Assembly: GCA_028583405.1 (NCBI GenBank)
Contig: JAPTMU010000155.1
Location: forward strand, 62,663-126,662
Length of the DNA: 64,000 bases
Direction: 5' to 3'
DNA from: Pogonophryne albipinna
Taxonomy: Eukaryota > Chordata > Actinopteri > Perciformes > Artedidraconidae
Part shown: in pieces, positions 41,434-53,285 of the stretch
How the letters are laid out: every line of letters begins with the position of its first letter
Position numbering within the stretch: position 1 is the stretch's first letter
Position numbers and translations under genes: made by a program
The notes under the pieces: model-generated
Told to the model about the DNA's origin: nothing
The model's database searches: none
What the model saw: only the letters and a program-made list of their open reading frames with translations

Positions 41434-41708
41434 AGGTGGGGTAGATAAGTTTGAGAAACCGGCTCGAGATCGCTAGAATTTGAAAATACACAACCGGAGA
41501 AAATCTGCCACTTCCTCACAGAGCCCCTCCTCCAACACACACGACCAATGAGGGCACGAGATAAGTTTGTGCCCCGTTGGGAGGCTGACAGGCAGGTAGG
41601 CCATCCAGTTATTTTAGCCGGGCCGGCTATCGGGATGTTAAGAGCATTCCATGGAATATAACAAAAAGTGTATCTCGAGCCGGTTTCTCAAACTTACCTA
41701 CTCCACCT
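41434..41708. mobile_element. Small foldback MITE (TTAA-flanked)
   Basis: About 40-bp inverted arms: left AGGTGGGGTAGATAAGTTTG, then AGAAACCGGCTCGAGAT; the right end is its near-perfect reverse complement (ATCTCGAGCCGGTTTCTC, then a CCTACTCCACCT end). TTAA lies on both sides (41430-41433 and 41709-41712). No ORF. It ends about 20 bp before the BED-finger exon of the host hAT element. Confidence 0.8.
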
Positions 41709-41730
41709 TTAACATTAACATTAACATCAT

Positions 41731-41920
41731 GGTAACACCATGGCGACCACCTGCAGCTGTACCGCTTGTAATTAGGTTAAACTATAAAAACTTCGAACAA
41801 AACGCCGGCGGCACCAACAAAAGGAGCGCACACTGCAAAGTCTGCAATATTAAAATCAAGGATGCTGGTGCAACAACGTCAAATTTCATCAGGCACTTGA
41901 AAACTCACCCGGAGAGGTCA
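41731..41920 (+). CDS. BED zinc-finger exon of a hAT transposase, with splice donor
   Basis: The reading frame carries NKRSAHCKVCNIKIK followed by TSNFIRHLKTHPER, so C-x2-C and H-x3-H are correctly spaced for a BED finger, the DNA-binding module at the N-terminus of hAT transposases and ZBED proteins. Immediately after the finger is GAG|GTCAGT, a plausible 5' splice site, so this could be a first coding exon. No downstream exon with DDE/hATC motifs is visible before the element ends at 43063. It appears to be an orphan DNA-binding exon. Start chosen at the Met before TPWRPP. Confidence 0.65.
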
Positions 41921-43487
41921 GTCACATGAACGCATATGGACGGTTAGCAAACATGTTTAGCTCAGCATCAGCTATGTAATGTTAACTTAGCTTGCTACTA
42001 GCTTTGTAACTGAATATTTGAAAAGATGAGTGAATGTTTGCTTGTCACACTTGTTTGCGTTGAGTGGCGTTGACATCCAACTCTTGACATGACATAAAAA
42101 AGGTCGGTAACGTTAATCATTACGTTCCGCTGCCACCATCTACTGGCTAACGTTAAATGTAGAAAAATACATAGTTACATACATAAATACATCTGTCGGT
42201 TTATAGGCAGGTTACAGGTTTATTGTTGACCACGTAACGTTAATGTTACAGGTTTATCAGGTTACCATTACACTGGGTTTGAGTGAGAGGATAGAGGAAT
42301 ATGTTTATTTATAGTAGACTTAAAAGATGTAATTAGAGACCCAGTGTAATTAAACAATACGGTTGCAGAGGTCAAATTTTAACATTTTTGTCCACTGGCC
42401 AAATGGCTAGCCTAGTGAATGTTGAAATGTTACCAGCCACTCAATAGATTGCCATTGTTATTTTTGGCTGGTGCGTGCAACATACAGTACCAGCCACTTG
42501 ATGATTTACCAGCATTTGGCTGGTAAATGGTGTTAATGGTAGATATCTCTTTTGGAACAGGTCATGTTTTAATATCACCAGTTCAGTATATTTCAGATAA
42601 TATTGCAGCAATAGTTTTTTAGTTGCAAATGGCACAGAACAAATGTTTACTTTTAAATACTTTTAACACAGTTTCCCTGCGGGGGATTAATAAAGTATTT
42701 GTGATACTGATTTCTGATTCTGAAGTGTTTTGCTTATAAATTGTTTGCATTTAGCTAAAGTGTCCTCATATTGCATTGCAATAGCCTGTTTAAAGTGATC
42801 ATATAACAAACAACTAATCAGTACTGATACTGTATGCTAATAGATATAGGAGTGATAATAATACAGTAAATGCTTTGAATTTCTTAGATATAGCTGTGCA
42901 GTATTCTTAACAGACTGGATAGCAGCAGACAATAGAAGGCTTATTACAACCAGAAGAGACATGAGACTTTTATTTTTTAGAGACTTGAGACTTGACTTGG
43001 ACTCGTGACCAAAGACTTGAGACTTGACTTGGACTTGCAAAAAAAGACTTGTGAACATCTCTGCCGTCTAGTCATTGTTGGTGATTTTAACATCCATGTT
43101 GACAACCCCCAGGACAGAGGGGCTAAAGAACTGTTTTGTGTTCTTGATAACTATGGACTGACTCAGCATGTGACGGAGCCCACGCACAATAAGGGGCACA
43201 CTCTGGACTTAATTATCTCAAAGGGTCTGAATATCTCTAAGGTTGTGGTGACTGATGTTGCACTCTCTGATCATTCCTGTGTTTTCTTTGAGAGCTCTAT
43301 TTCTGTTCACAAAAATGTTCAAAAAGAGGTAACCACAAAGCGATATTTAACTGAAAATACTAGGGAAATGTTTACTCAGAATTGTTCTTCCACACTTGCC
43401 CCTGCTCAGTAAATTAGCTAGTAGATCATTTTAATTCAAAAATTTAAAAATGTTATAGATGCCATTGCTCCAACTAAGGTAAAGGAA

Positions 43488-45467
43488 GTGACTGGGAAGA
43501 AAATATCTCCATGGAGAAAGGCCATGACCGTGAGAGCAGAAAAGAGAGAGTGTCGAAAAGCTGAACGTAGGTGGCGAAAAACAAATCTCCAGGTTCACTT
43601 TAAAATCTATAAAGAGAGACTTGGCCTTTATAATTTGGAATTGAAAAACGCACGACAATCTTTCTTCTCTGACATCATTACCAAAAACAAAAACAATGCA
43701 CGTGCCTTGTTTGCTACCGTCGACAGACTAACTAACCCCCCAGTGTCAGTAGCCTCTGAATTTCTATCCACCAGGGCATGCAATGATTTTGCCTCCTTCT
43801 TCACTGACAAAATTCAGAAAATCAGACAAGCAGTCAGTGCCTCTGCATCAGGTACAGCAAATGTGTTGTCCCTATGTCCACCTAATATCAATTCAAACAC
43901 CATGACACAATTCCATCAGATTAATGATAAAAACCTAGAGGACATTATTCAACTTCTGAAATCCTCCTCCTGCTGCCTTGATATTATTCCAACAGGATTT
44001 TTTTTCAAAGATGTTTTTCATTGCATGGCCTCAGATCTACTTCATATAGTAAACAAATCTCTTCACTCAGGTATTTTTCCACAGGCCTTGAAAACTGCAG
44101 TCATTAAACCGCTCTTAACAAATAATAATCTAGATGCTTCAGTAATGAACAATTACAGGCCCATATCAAACCTGCCATTTCTAGGTAAAATCATCGAAAA
44201 AGTTGTTTTTCAACAGTTGAGTAATTTCTTGCATTTAAATAGTTGTTTCGATGTGTTCCAGTCAGGCTTTCGTCCAAACCACAGCACTGAGACTGCTCTT
44301 GTAAAGGTCTTCAATGACATCCACTTAAACACAGACAGTGGCAGAACTTCAGTGTTAGTATTATTAGATCTCAGTGCTGCGTTTGACACTGTTGACCACA
44401 ACATATTACTCGACCGACTAGAAAACTGGGTGGGACTTTCGGAAACAGTTCTAAATTGGTTTGATTCCTACTTAAAGGACAGAAAAAACTTTGTTTCTAT
44501 AGGTAAATACACATCTGAGTTGACAAATATGACATGTGGGGTACCTCAAGGCTCCATCTTGGGGCCTCTTCTCTTTAACATCTACATGCTACCACTGGCT
44601 CAGGTAATGAAAAACAACAAAATAAGTTACCATAGCTATGCGGATGACACACAAATGTACGTAACAATTTCACCAGGAGACTATGCTCCAATTCAAACAC
44701 TGAGTAAGTGCATTGAACAAATCAATGACTGGATGTGTAAGAACTTTATCCAATTAAACAAAGATAAAACTGAGGTAATGGTTTTTGAAGCCAAGGCAGA
44801 ACGTATAAAAGTTAGCGCTGAGCTTCAGTCTGCAATGTTCAAAACAACAGATAAAGCCAGAAATCTAGGTGTAGTCATGGACTCTGACCTGAGTTTCAAC
44901 AGTCACATTAAAACAGTTACTAAATCAGCCTACTATCACCTAAAGAATATATCTAGGATTAAAATACTAATGTCACAGCAGGATTTGGAAAAACTTGTTC
45001 ATGCTTTTATCTTCAGTAGACTGGACTACTGTAATGGTGTCTTTGCAGGTCTCACTAAAAAATCTATTAGAAAGCTGCAGCTAATTCCGAACGCTGCTGC
45101 TCGAGTCCTCACTAACACTAAGAAAGTGGATCACATCACTCCTGTTCTGAAGTCTTTACACTGGCTTCCTGTGTGTCAAATAATAGATTTCAAAATACTG
45201 CTGCTGGTTTATAAAGCTTTGAATGGTTTAGGCCCAAAATACATTTCTGACCTACTGCTAAATTATGAACCATCCAGATCTCTCAGGTCTTCAGGGACTG
45301 GTCAGCTTTCTGTCCCCAGAGTCAGAACTAAACATGGAAAAGCAGCGTTTAGTTATTATGCTCCAAATATCTGGAACAAACTCCCAGAAACCTGCAGGTC
45401 CGCTGCAACTCTGACTACTTTTAAATCCAGACTAAAGACTTTTCTTTTTGCCGCTGCTTTTAATTGA
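43488..45467 (+). CDS. L2 LINE ORF2, reverse transcriptase part (659 codons, open)
   Basis: Reverse transcriptase of an L2-clade LINE, copying its RNA at a nicked genomic target. Visible in order: basic linker (residues 1-60), NNYRPISNLPFLGKIIEK (221-238), QSGFRPNHSTETAL (258-271), motif A VLLDLSAAFDTVDH with D294, motif B CGVPQGSILGP (350-360), motif C YADD (384-387), LNKDKTEVMVF, and the C-terminal LHWLPV...LVYKALNG block. No stop or frameshift occurs in these 659 codons. The matching endonuclease lies upstream (39060-43412) but is out of frame and split by two DNA transposons, so the element as a whole is inactive. The Met used is just the first after an upstream stop. Confidence 0.9.
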   Translation: MTGKKISPWRKAMTVRAEKRECRKAERRWRKTNLQVHFKIYKERLGLYNLELKNARQSFFSDIITKNKNNARALFATVDRLTNPPVSVASEFLSTRACNDFASFFTDKIQKIRQAVSASASGTANVLSLCPPNINSNTMTQFHQINDKNLEDIIQLLKSSSCCLDIIPTGFFFKDVFHCMASDLLHIVNKSLHSGIFPQALKTAVIKPLLTNNNLDASVMNNYRPISNLPFLGKIIEKVVFQQLSNFLHLNSCFDVFQSGFRPNHSTETALVKVFNDIHLNTDSGRTSVLVLLDLSAAFDTVDHNILLDRLENWVGLSETVLNWFDSYLKDRKNFVSIGKYTSELTNMTCGVPQGSILGPLLFNIYMLPLAQVMKNNKISYHSYADDTQMYVTISPGDYAPIQTLSKCIEQINDWMCKNFIQLNKDKTEVMVFEAKAERIKVSAELQSAMFKTTDKARNLGVVMDSDLSFNSHIKTVTKSAYYHLKNISRIKILMSQQDLEKLVHAFIFSRLDYCNGVFAGLTKKSIRKLQLIPNAAARVLTNTKKVDHITPVLKSLHWLPVCQIIDFKILLLVYKALNGLGPKYISDLLLNYEPSRSLRSSGTGQLSVPRVRTKHGKAAFSYYAPNIWNKLPETCRSAATLTTFKSRLKTFLFAAAFN

Positions 45468-45639
45468 ACTATTCACATCTTAAACTGCACTGTATCTTTT
45501 ATCCATGTATTTTTTTCTTTTAATGTTTATTTTATTATCTTTTCTTTTTAATGACTGATTTTAAATGCCATTTTCTTAATGTCTTTCGTTTTTTGTAAAG
45601 CACTTTGAATTGCCTTGTGTTGAAAGGTGCTATATAAAT

Positions 45640-45758
45640 AAACTTGCCTTGCCTTGCCTTGCCTTGCCTTGCCTTGCCTTGCCTTGCCTTGCCTTGCCTT
45701 GCCTTGCCTTGCCTTGCCTTGCCTTGCCTTGCCTTGCCTTGCCTTGCCTTGCCTTGCC
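45640..45758. repeat. (CCTTG)n tail of the L2 LINE
   Basis: About 23 pentamer copies directly after the LINE 3' end AAATAAACTTG, which itself ends with the repeat motif. It is the expanded 3' tail of the element. Confidence 0.95.
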
Positions 45759-45828
45759 CTTAGTCTGACATCCAGAGGAGGAAGGAGCCAAGAAGTCAGA
45801 ATGGACATCCTTAGGATAGTCTCTAATG

Positions 45829-46215
45829 CCTAATTTCCATTGCATGGCTCAGGCATGGCTCAACTCGACCCGGCTCCTTTTCTCTATTGTGTTTTCATCT
45901 GCAGATAGTACCCACCTAGTGTAGACGAGAATCTCTGCTGATCGAAGCAGCTTTGTGCAAAAGTGCATCACATGCTTGATCTTTTTATTTGAAATTGAAG
46001 AGAGAAATGTCTGCACCTCGTTAATTGTATCGCGTAGTTCCCGGACTTCCATTTATTTAATGTTTTCGAATCGCTATCGGCAATAGTTTGGTTTGTGCAG
46101 GATGTTCCGATGACGCACTGGTGAAGACTCTCTGACCAATCAGTTGTCAGCAGCTTTTAGTATCATCCTCTTATGACACTAAGCACAATTTCGACTGAGG
46201 TGCTACCAAAAAAGG
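45829..46215. repeat. Possible MITE fragment
   Basis: Left end TAATTTCCATTGCATGGCTC followed by a GGCTCAACTCGACCCGGCTC stretch, and right part GAGGTGCTACCAAAAAAGGG, resemble the ends of a common teleost non-autonomous DNA element. Target duplications were not found. Low certainty. Confidence 0.35.
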
Positions 46216-47227
46216 GCCAGCTACTATCCTCAACATTTGAGTGACCGAGATCATGTAAGTGTATTTCAAGTGTACTATGTATAAATCTATTGAGCTGTAC
46301 TTAAATCAGGTTTTAAAATTGTTTGACTGATAGAGATCATGCAATGTTATTATTTGTTTATTGATTGTTATGAACCTGCCTGAGGACCACAGATGGAAAT
46401 TAGCTATTAGCTATAATCTGGCATATTGCATCTCTTCTCTTTGCTGAGATTAATGTATTTGTATGCATGGTCCTTCTATAAATAAATACATACATTTGCT
46501 CATTGAAAAACAAAAAAGGAGAACCATACGTGGAAATGCGGCATAAGTGAACACATTTTCACCTTCATTGATCAGTTTACGGGGGAAAGAGGTAAACATG
46601 TGTTCCTTCTGCTTTCCTAAAGACTGGCCCAAACAAATGTAAGAACACACACGAAAAAGAAGAATTCCACGAGTGTTTGGTGAATGGAGCTAAAAACCTA
46701 TTTTGTTATAGTTAATCGTAGAGGCTGGAAATGGGATTCCAGTGGGCTGGAAGCCAAAGAGACTCGGGTTGGAAATGGCTGAGACAGTAATGGCTTTTAA
46801 GAATGAGCAAAGTCATTAACGGGCTTACATTACATCCACATTTACAAATGGCTCTTGCCCTCTGAGCCCTGGTGTGATTATTTAAAGCCCCCTTCACACT
46901 GTATATAAGAATTCCAATGTCTGAATCAGGTAAACAGGCATTAAACAGACTTTAAACTTTAAGCTTCCCAGAACAAGGTCGGAATGATGACTATGTGTGA
47001 ATAGAGCTGCTCATTGTCCAGGCTGAAACATCTTGATGATGGTCCATGGGACTGGCGTATAACCAGAAGTACCAGGAGTCTAACTGGAGATGTATTGAAC
47101 CTTTGGGACATGTAATCAGATGACTGAGAATAATCAGGTTTAGGCAGATTTTTCACACGTTTTTTAAACGCAGTCACCCCACTTCTAGTTCAATATTACT
47201 TTGAATAGTGTCTTGTTGAATGTGGGT
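46216..47227. other. Intergenic, nothing recognised
   Basis: AT-rich spacer between the L2 LINE region and the next LINE fragment. No gene, RNA or clear repeat identified. Confidence 0.4.
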
Positions 47228-48000
47228 TGAATGTTGGTTGTTCCTCGAGTCTCTAAAAGTACAATGGGAGCCAGAGCCTTTTCTTATCAAGCTCCACATT
47301 TGTGGAATCAGCTTCCAGTTTGTGTTCGGGCGACAGACACCCTATCCGTTTTTAAGAGTGCGCTTAAGACCTTCCTTTTTGATAAAGCTTATAGTTAGGG
47401 CTGATTAGATTCAGCCCCTAGTTTTGCTGATATAGGCTTAGTTTATCGGGGGACATCTTACTTCTTCCTTCTCTCTGTCTATACCTGTGTACTCTCATGT
47501 TCCGATTAACCCAGCTTCCCCAAATTTCTTTCTTTTTGGTGTCTATATACGCCGGGATCCGGAGACACGGATGATCCTGCGGTCCTGTGTTCTGGATCGC
47601 GAGCCCTGGATCTTGAGTCGTGGCTGTGGTCCTGGATCATAGGTCCTGGATGGATATCCTCGTGGATTCATCTTCCTATTATACACACATGCATTTCCAA
47701 ACATTTGGACTACCTATGTTGCAAATGTATTATCTTTTCAATTTACACACGGCATCTATTGCACGTCTGTCCGTCCTGGGAGAGGGATCCCTCCTCTGTT
47801 GCTCTCCCTGAGGTTTCTCCCATTTTCCCCTTCAAACTGTGGGTTTTCTCCGGAAGTTTTTCCTTGTACGATGTGAGGGTCTAAGGACAGAGGGTGTCGT
47901 ATTGTCATACTGATATTCTGTACACACTGTGAAGACCACTGAGACAAATGTAACATTTGTGATATTGGGCTATATAAATAAACATTGATTGATTGATTGA
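47228..48000 (+). mobile_element. L2 LINE 3' end, 5'-truncated copy
   Basis: Aligns throughout with 37145-37867 plus 38443-38515, from the last ~55 codons of ORF2 (VFRSLKVQW-like frame region) through the 3' UTR to GCTATATAAATAAACATTG and an ATTG tail. It has no LTR element at the GTGAAGACCACTGAG site, so it serves as the empty-site reference for the insertion at 37868-38442. Confidence 0.9.
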
Positions 48001-49539
48001 GGTACCAACAGTGAAATATTTAGATGAAGTGACACCCCTGGACCCCGAATATCTAAAACGTAATAGATTAAACATTATATTTTCAAGATATTATTTTTGT
48101 CCGATCCATGTGGGTGGGTAGTTGGCCCAGCTCAGTCAGGAAAAAGACTAAGAAACGGAGAGTAAAAAATACACATGTTGGTGCATATGGCCTGGGTGAG
48201 CAGCTTTTACTGCATGTTTTAGGCGCTATCTAAATATAAATTGTCATTAACAAATCTGCTTAATATCACACCTAAAGCTATCTTATTTTAACGTAATACT
48301 ACTTCCTGTCTGTTTTCACTCTGTATGCTAAGCTAATCAAACTGTTAGCTTAGCATACAGCTTATACGGAGTATTTCCCAAGAAAAATAACTATAAAAAC
48401 TTAAAATATTAAATAAATAAATACAATTACCCACTTCTATTTTTATGCGTAACACAAATATAAAGAAATGTCTTTATTGATCCTCAATAAAACAGCTTGG
48501 TGGTTTTTGGTGTTTAGTCCTAAATGCCGGTTTTCACCAGTATCATCTTATGAAAATAAAAAACACAATCGAACACAAAACTGTTGGGCATATTACGTTT
48601 ATACTAAATATCGAGCATTATCTATGAAATTGTTTTTGTTTGCAAATATCAATATTGGCATTGGCCTGAAACAAAATAGGCCACAAATGCAATATTCCTT
48701 TTTTTCAAAGGATCCACAAAATATCTTAAAAAAGCATGCATTTACAGTATATGAAACGATTTTCATCTGCGGATTAATACACATTTTGTGCTTTATGAGT
48801 ATTTTGGCAGCAGGACGGTGTTTCAGTTTTGATTTAGTGCCAGTTTTTTGTCTGATTTATTTTGGACTGATTTATTTGGGGGTCGACACATGGCTGCAAG
48901 CACTGATTTATTTTTCACCCTGCTGTCCAAGGTCATGAGCTCACCATCATGTAGAAGTGCTCATTAAAAATCCTTGTTAAAATAAACATAAACAAATTGC
49001 AAGACAGGCTGTTTAAAGGTAGCTGTGTAAACCAGAATTAGAAGTTCAAACCGGGATTCATGTTAAGATTTTCTGACAAAACACAAATGCACGTAATGGG
49101 CAGGGTGGCCCAAACGGCTCCTGCTGTCAAATGAATGAGGATCATCGGGAGAAGAGGAAGTGTGTGTGGGGGATGGGTGGGGATTACGTGTGTGTCATTA
49201 CACCCACAGACAGCTGCGGGTGTAATAAATATGATGAAACGAGGGGATGAGAGGACAGCTGAAATTAGGATTTTGGGTTTGTTTATGTTTTTTCTGTCTG
49301 CTCTGTACAATATCAGTGAGGCAAAATGAGAGAGGCACTTCTCTCACTAAGCCCTGTTTGACTTAGCAGCAGTTCATCATGAGTCAGGGCGATCTGCAAA
49401 CAATGAAACTGCTCAGGCAGACGCCATTCTTCTCCACATCTACTTTAAGACTCCACCTAATGGCCTTTCACCTCTCCTTTGCCTCGCTCTATTTAAGTCC
49501 TCATCTCTTAACTTCCTCCCAGCCTCATTGATGAATCCT
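48001..49539. other. Intergenic, no gene recognised
   Basis: AT-rich. A 156-codon ORF at 48468-48938 has hydrophobic stretches but no recognisable domain or splice context and lies in very AT-rich DNA, so I do not call it a gene. A GTATGCTAAGCTAA inverted motif near 48325-48360 belongs to the repeat family at 14570-15310. Confidence 0.4.
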
Positions 49540-49742
49540 CACCCCCCCCACCCTCCTTCTTCCCAGCCTCCCCCACCATCCCCCTCCCCCCGCCTCTCCT
49601 AAATCTCTTCCCTCCCTCCCTTCTCTTGTCCTCCTCTCCCCCTGGCCTCCCCTCTGCACTGCAGCACCTATACAATCATTAATCTCCAAAGTCCCTGTAG
49701 TGCGACACACAATGCGTAAAGTGTGTGTGTGTATGTGTGTGA

Positions 49743-49828
<86 letters not shown>

Positions 49829-49850
49829 TGTGTGTGTGTGGGTGGGTGTT
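49540..49850. repeat. Polypyrimidine tract followed by (TG)n microsatellite
   Basis: 49540-49660 is strongly C/T-biased on the plus strand. 49746-49850 is a TG dinucleotide tract with a few GGG interruptions. Together they form a low-complexity block; ORFs in it are artefacts. Confidence 0.9.
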
Positions 49851-50989
49851 TATGTGCAGAACAATGTCACACTTAACACTGTCTGAAAAAGTCACATGCT
49901 CTATTAGAGACAGATTTATGCTTTGCTCATTAGTGCCCGGTTAGCTGCTGAATTAATGCACAATGAAGAAATATTTGTATTATTATTTAGTTGCTCTCAC
50001 AGGGCTTGGATCACACAATTTGACTATTTTCTCTTCATTTTGACACTGACCAAAAGCTGTGCTTCTGATCCACCCTTGGACCCTCTTCTGTTCCTCTTTT
50101 ATCAGAAAATGATTCCCTTGTTTTTGTATTACTCATACACCAACACGCTCTCCTGTGTGTAGTTAGAATGAATTTCTCTGGCTTTTATAATTGTTCAGAC
50201 TATCTGATTGAGCTCCTCATCCTGACATACAGTGACAATTCTTAGCAGTTTGACACTAACACATAACAAGGGACATCAGAAACCTCTACTTAAACACTTT
50301 TAGGACAGACACACTGTGAAGACACTTGAAGAAAGGACATTGTTAGAGGACAAGCAGAGAAGCTGATGTTTAGATGACTTCATAGTAAATCATGAGAGCG
50401 ACAACCTTAGTCAATTGGTTAAAAACATGTATTTGTGTGTTATCATGCAAGATTGTCAATTAGCAAACAATGTGATTGAATCCAAATAGTGAAAATGTGG
50501 TGCCCCAAGACATTCAGAATGTGTTTTTTACATTCTAATGTCGGAACAACCATCCTGCATTGATGTATTCTGATGCATAAACATAGATATGTTTGCAGCA
50601 CATGCTTCCTGTAATTATTTGTTATTTACTTAAATGTTTCTCTCTTGAATAAAACTTTAAGCACTTTCTTTGAATTGATACATTAAAAAAATAGAAATGT
50701 AAGTAGATTAGTAGGGATCTAAAACAGGGATGCACTGATATAAATATCAGGCCAATACTAACTTAAATAGGTTATTCGAGTATTGGTGACAATATAATAA
50801 CCTATCTATTCAATTTATTTCTATGTTAAAATACTATATACATTATATACTGGAATCAAAACGTTACTATATGTCCTATAGGATCCTTGTTATGCCATTT
50901 CTTTGGTTCATATTTATTAAGTGCCTCTACTGTGAAATGTCTCCATGCTTTAATGTTCAGAAAGCTCTTTATTGTTCTCATACTGCCTG
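49851..50989. other. Intergenic, nothing recognised
   Basis: AT-rich spacer up to the hAT-like element. No coding exon or RNA gene was recognised. Confidence 0.4.
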
Positions 50990-51548
50990 TGCTGCAGCAG
51001 TGGCGGTGCCAGGGGGGCAAAAAAGGATTGAATCGAAAATAATATGCTACAGTACAGTAATGCTACAGTACAGTACAAGTAGCCTACTTCTGGGTCTCTG
51101 TGTTTCATGCAAGCTCCGCTCTGTGTGTGTGGCACGAGCCATTTTGTGTTTGTGCGTGAGCGAGAGAGAGCGCGCACCGGTACCGGAGATCGTTGTGGTT
51201 AGCATCTGGTGCTAGCTACGCTAACGGATATAAGGAGCTTTTTCAACAACAAGGTGGAGGGAGAACTCTCTCCTGTCAGACTGAGAGTCTCAGATAACCT
51301 CAGCTCAGGGGAGGTAAAGGACTCTCTCAGTGTTTAGAATAGATAGTTCACTGTAGTCTAAGTTATCGCAGTGGGTCTCAAAACTGTTTGGTCACGATTA
51401 ATGCAAATAAGTATTTCTGAGGCACACGTTTATTGAAGAAGAAGAAGATTGAACTTATTGTCATTATGTAGTACAGGTAGCCTACTATGTAAGGAAACGG
51501 TTTCTCTGTATTTGACCCATCCTAGTGCTACGAGCAGTGGGCTGCCAT

Positions 51549-51954
51549 TGTCACGATCTGTCTGTATTGTATGTTGTCTTGTCTGTCTTTTGTTTCATGT
51601 TTTATTTTGAAAGGTCTTCACCTCCTGTCTTGCCTGTTTATGTCTGCGTTGTGTCTTGTTTAAATCTGTCTGTGGTTCCCTGTCGTTAGTTTCCCCTGGT
51701 GTGTCTAATTTACCCGATTGTGTTCACCTGGTGTCCCTGTGTTTTCTCCTCCCTCCTCACCTGTGTCTTGTTTGTGTGATTAGTCTTGTGTGTATTTAAG
51801 TTCTGGTTTTTCTGTCTGTCTTTGTCGGTTCGTCTTGTGTCATGACTAGTTCGTCGGTGAGTGTTCTGTTTTGTCTTTGTTAGTATAGCCTTGAAATAAA
51901 GGAATTTTCACGTTAATCTGCATTTGGGTCCTACCTGCTTCACACACCGTAACA
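51549..51954 (+). mobile_element. 5' LTR of the older, tandem-repeat-rich LTR retrotransposon
   Basis: Starts TGTCACGATC and ends CACCGTAACA. It shares GTTAGTTTCCCCTGGTGTGT, then a TGTGTTCACCTG motif and TTTGGGTCCTACCT, with the LTRs at 11390 and 37989. AATAAA near 51894 fits a polyadenylation signal. The gag-like ORF begins 19 bp downstream. A recognisable 3' LTR was not found at the other end (58262-58320), so the 3' side is probably deleted. Confidence 0.82.
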
Positions 51955-52447
51955 TTACGAACCGACCAACAAATGGACCCAGCAGATGATCCATGGGAGG
52001 TAGAATTACAGCATTTTACCTTCTATCTGGCTTGCTTCTTCGATTGGTGGAAGTGAGCGTCCAGTGTTCGGCAGAAGAGGGCCGCTCTGGTAGAGGCGCA
52101 CCGGTTGGCAGCTGAGAAACTATGTTTTGTGGAGTTCTTACCTGACTGGATTTTGGACTTCCTTGAAACATGTGATTCCCGGCCTGCTAGCCCCAGGCAT
52201 GCTAGCTCCATGTCTCCCAATTCCCAACCTGGCACCATACGCCTTGGTGGGTTCAGCCTGAAGTCAACCCGTGCTTCTGCCCCAGTTCCTGCTCCTGTCC
52301 AGGAGTCGTATTCCGGAACTCGTCTGGCTTATGGAGATCCACGGAGTATTCAGGCGGCTGCTAAGAGGAGTCGTCGCAAGGCCAGGCTAGCAGCCCGAGC
52401 CCCAGCAGCCATGGTTCTGGCTACAGAACCGGCCCACACAGCCATGG

Positions 52448-52710
52448 TTCCGGCCCCAGTTCTGGCCCCAGCAGCCATGGTTCCAGCCCCAGTTCTGGCC
52501 CCAGCAGCCATGGTTCCGGCCCCAGTTCTGGCCCCAGCAGCCATGGTTCCGGCCCCAGTTCTGGCCCCAGCAGCCATGGCTCCAGCCCCAGTTCTGGCCC
52601 CAGCAGCCATGGTTCCAGCCCCAGTTCTGGCCCCAGCAGCCATGGTTCCGGCCCCAGTTCTGGCCCCAGCAGCCATGGTTCCAGCCTCAGTCCTGGCCCC
52701 AGCAGCCATG
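52448..52710. repeat. 30-bp minisatellite (PAPVLAPAAM repeats)
   Basis: About nine tandem 30-bp units with CCAGTTCTGGCCCCAGCAGC as core, differing mainly at one CCGG/CCAG position. The antisense reading (LLGPELGPEPW repeats) is a shadow. Confidence 0.92.
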
Positions 52711-52889
52711 GTTTCGACGCCAGCTCCCCGTGTCCTGTCGGCGTACCGGCCGACTCCAGCACCTCGTCTCCTGTTGGCTGTCCGTCCGACGCCGGCTGTC
52801 CGTGTCCTGTCGGCGTACCGGCCGACTCCAGCACCTCGTCTCCTGCTGGATCTCCAGCCGACGCCAGCTCCCCGAGTCCTGTCAGCATG

Positions 52890-53283
52890 TGTGATGCCCC
52901 TGTGGGTTCATCAGTAGAGAGGAGGTGGCTGTGCTGTGGTGATTGGTGATTGCAGTAACTCAGGGCACCTGGGTCTGGTGTCCTGCAACTATTTAACGCC
53001 TCTCTGCTCCTCTCTGTTGTCTCTCTGCTTCTCCCTGCAGGCACACCGGTTTTGTTGAGTATAATAGGAGTTTATTCAGTTGCTTTACTTTGTGCACTTC
53101 AACACTCTCACACACATACATGTCCATACAATCCTCACCCTGCATTTACATTACTGATACCACTGACTTCCACACCTCATACTTTACTGGTTTTGACTTG
53201 TTTGTCCTAAATAAACACCTTTAACTACCCGTTGACATGTTGTGTCTCCTTTTTGTTGTGGCCTTTTGAGCCAGGTCGCAACA
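52890..53283 (+). repeat. 5' LTR of the young element
   Basis: 394 bp, starts TGTGATGCCCC and ends GTCGCAACA. A TATA-like CTATTTAAC near 52988 and AATAAA at 53210-53215 fit promoter and polyadenylation signal. Identical by eye to 55994-56387. Confidence 0.95.
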
Positions 53284-53285
53284 AA

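Larger units (their letters stand above)
41265..43063 (+). mobile_element. hAT-like DNA transposon 2 in L2 endonuclease (contains a MITE and a BED-finger exon)
   Basis: Flanked by a perfect 8-bp target duplication CCGTCTAG (41257-41264 and 43064-43071). Ends are inverted CAGAGAT...ATCTCTG with GACTCGAGTC and GACTTGGACT repeats inside the ends. It keeps one transposase-like exon (41731-41920) but no catalytic RNase-H-fold domain, so it looks like an internally deleted copy. Similar but not identical termini distinguish it from transposon 1. Confidence 0.87.
38780..45760 (+). mobile_element. L2-clade LINE, near full length, split by two hAT insertions
   Basis: The endonuclease domain is recognisable in pieces. 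39060-39275 has LNVRSLAGK and FLTETW, 41072-41264 has LFLNIYRPPK, and 43072-43412 has GDFNIHVDN and SDHSCV. The RT ORF follows (43488-45467), then a 3' UTR ending GTGCTATATAAATAAACTTG and a CCTTG repeat tail. Excising each hAT element with one copy of its target duplication leaves the endonuclease frame continuous. A stop near 43410 and a frame change before 43488 show that the copy was also damaged by point mutation. The 5' limit is approximate. Confidence 0.9.

Noticed and set aside
45548..45845. KARQG repeat ORFs
   Set aside because: Translation of the CCTTG tail of a LINE.
48468..48938. 156-codon ORF with hydrophobic stretches
   Set aside because: Very AT-rich context, no recognisable family, no splice or promoter evidence.
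52421..53044. Minus-strand ORF with LLGPELGPEPW repeats
   Set aside because: Antisense shadow of the PAPVLAPAAM minisatellite; it even crosses into the young LTR.
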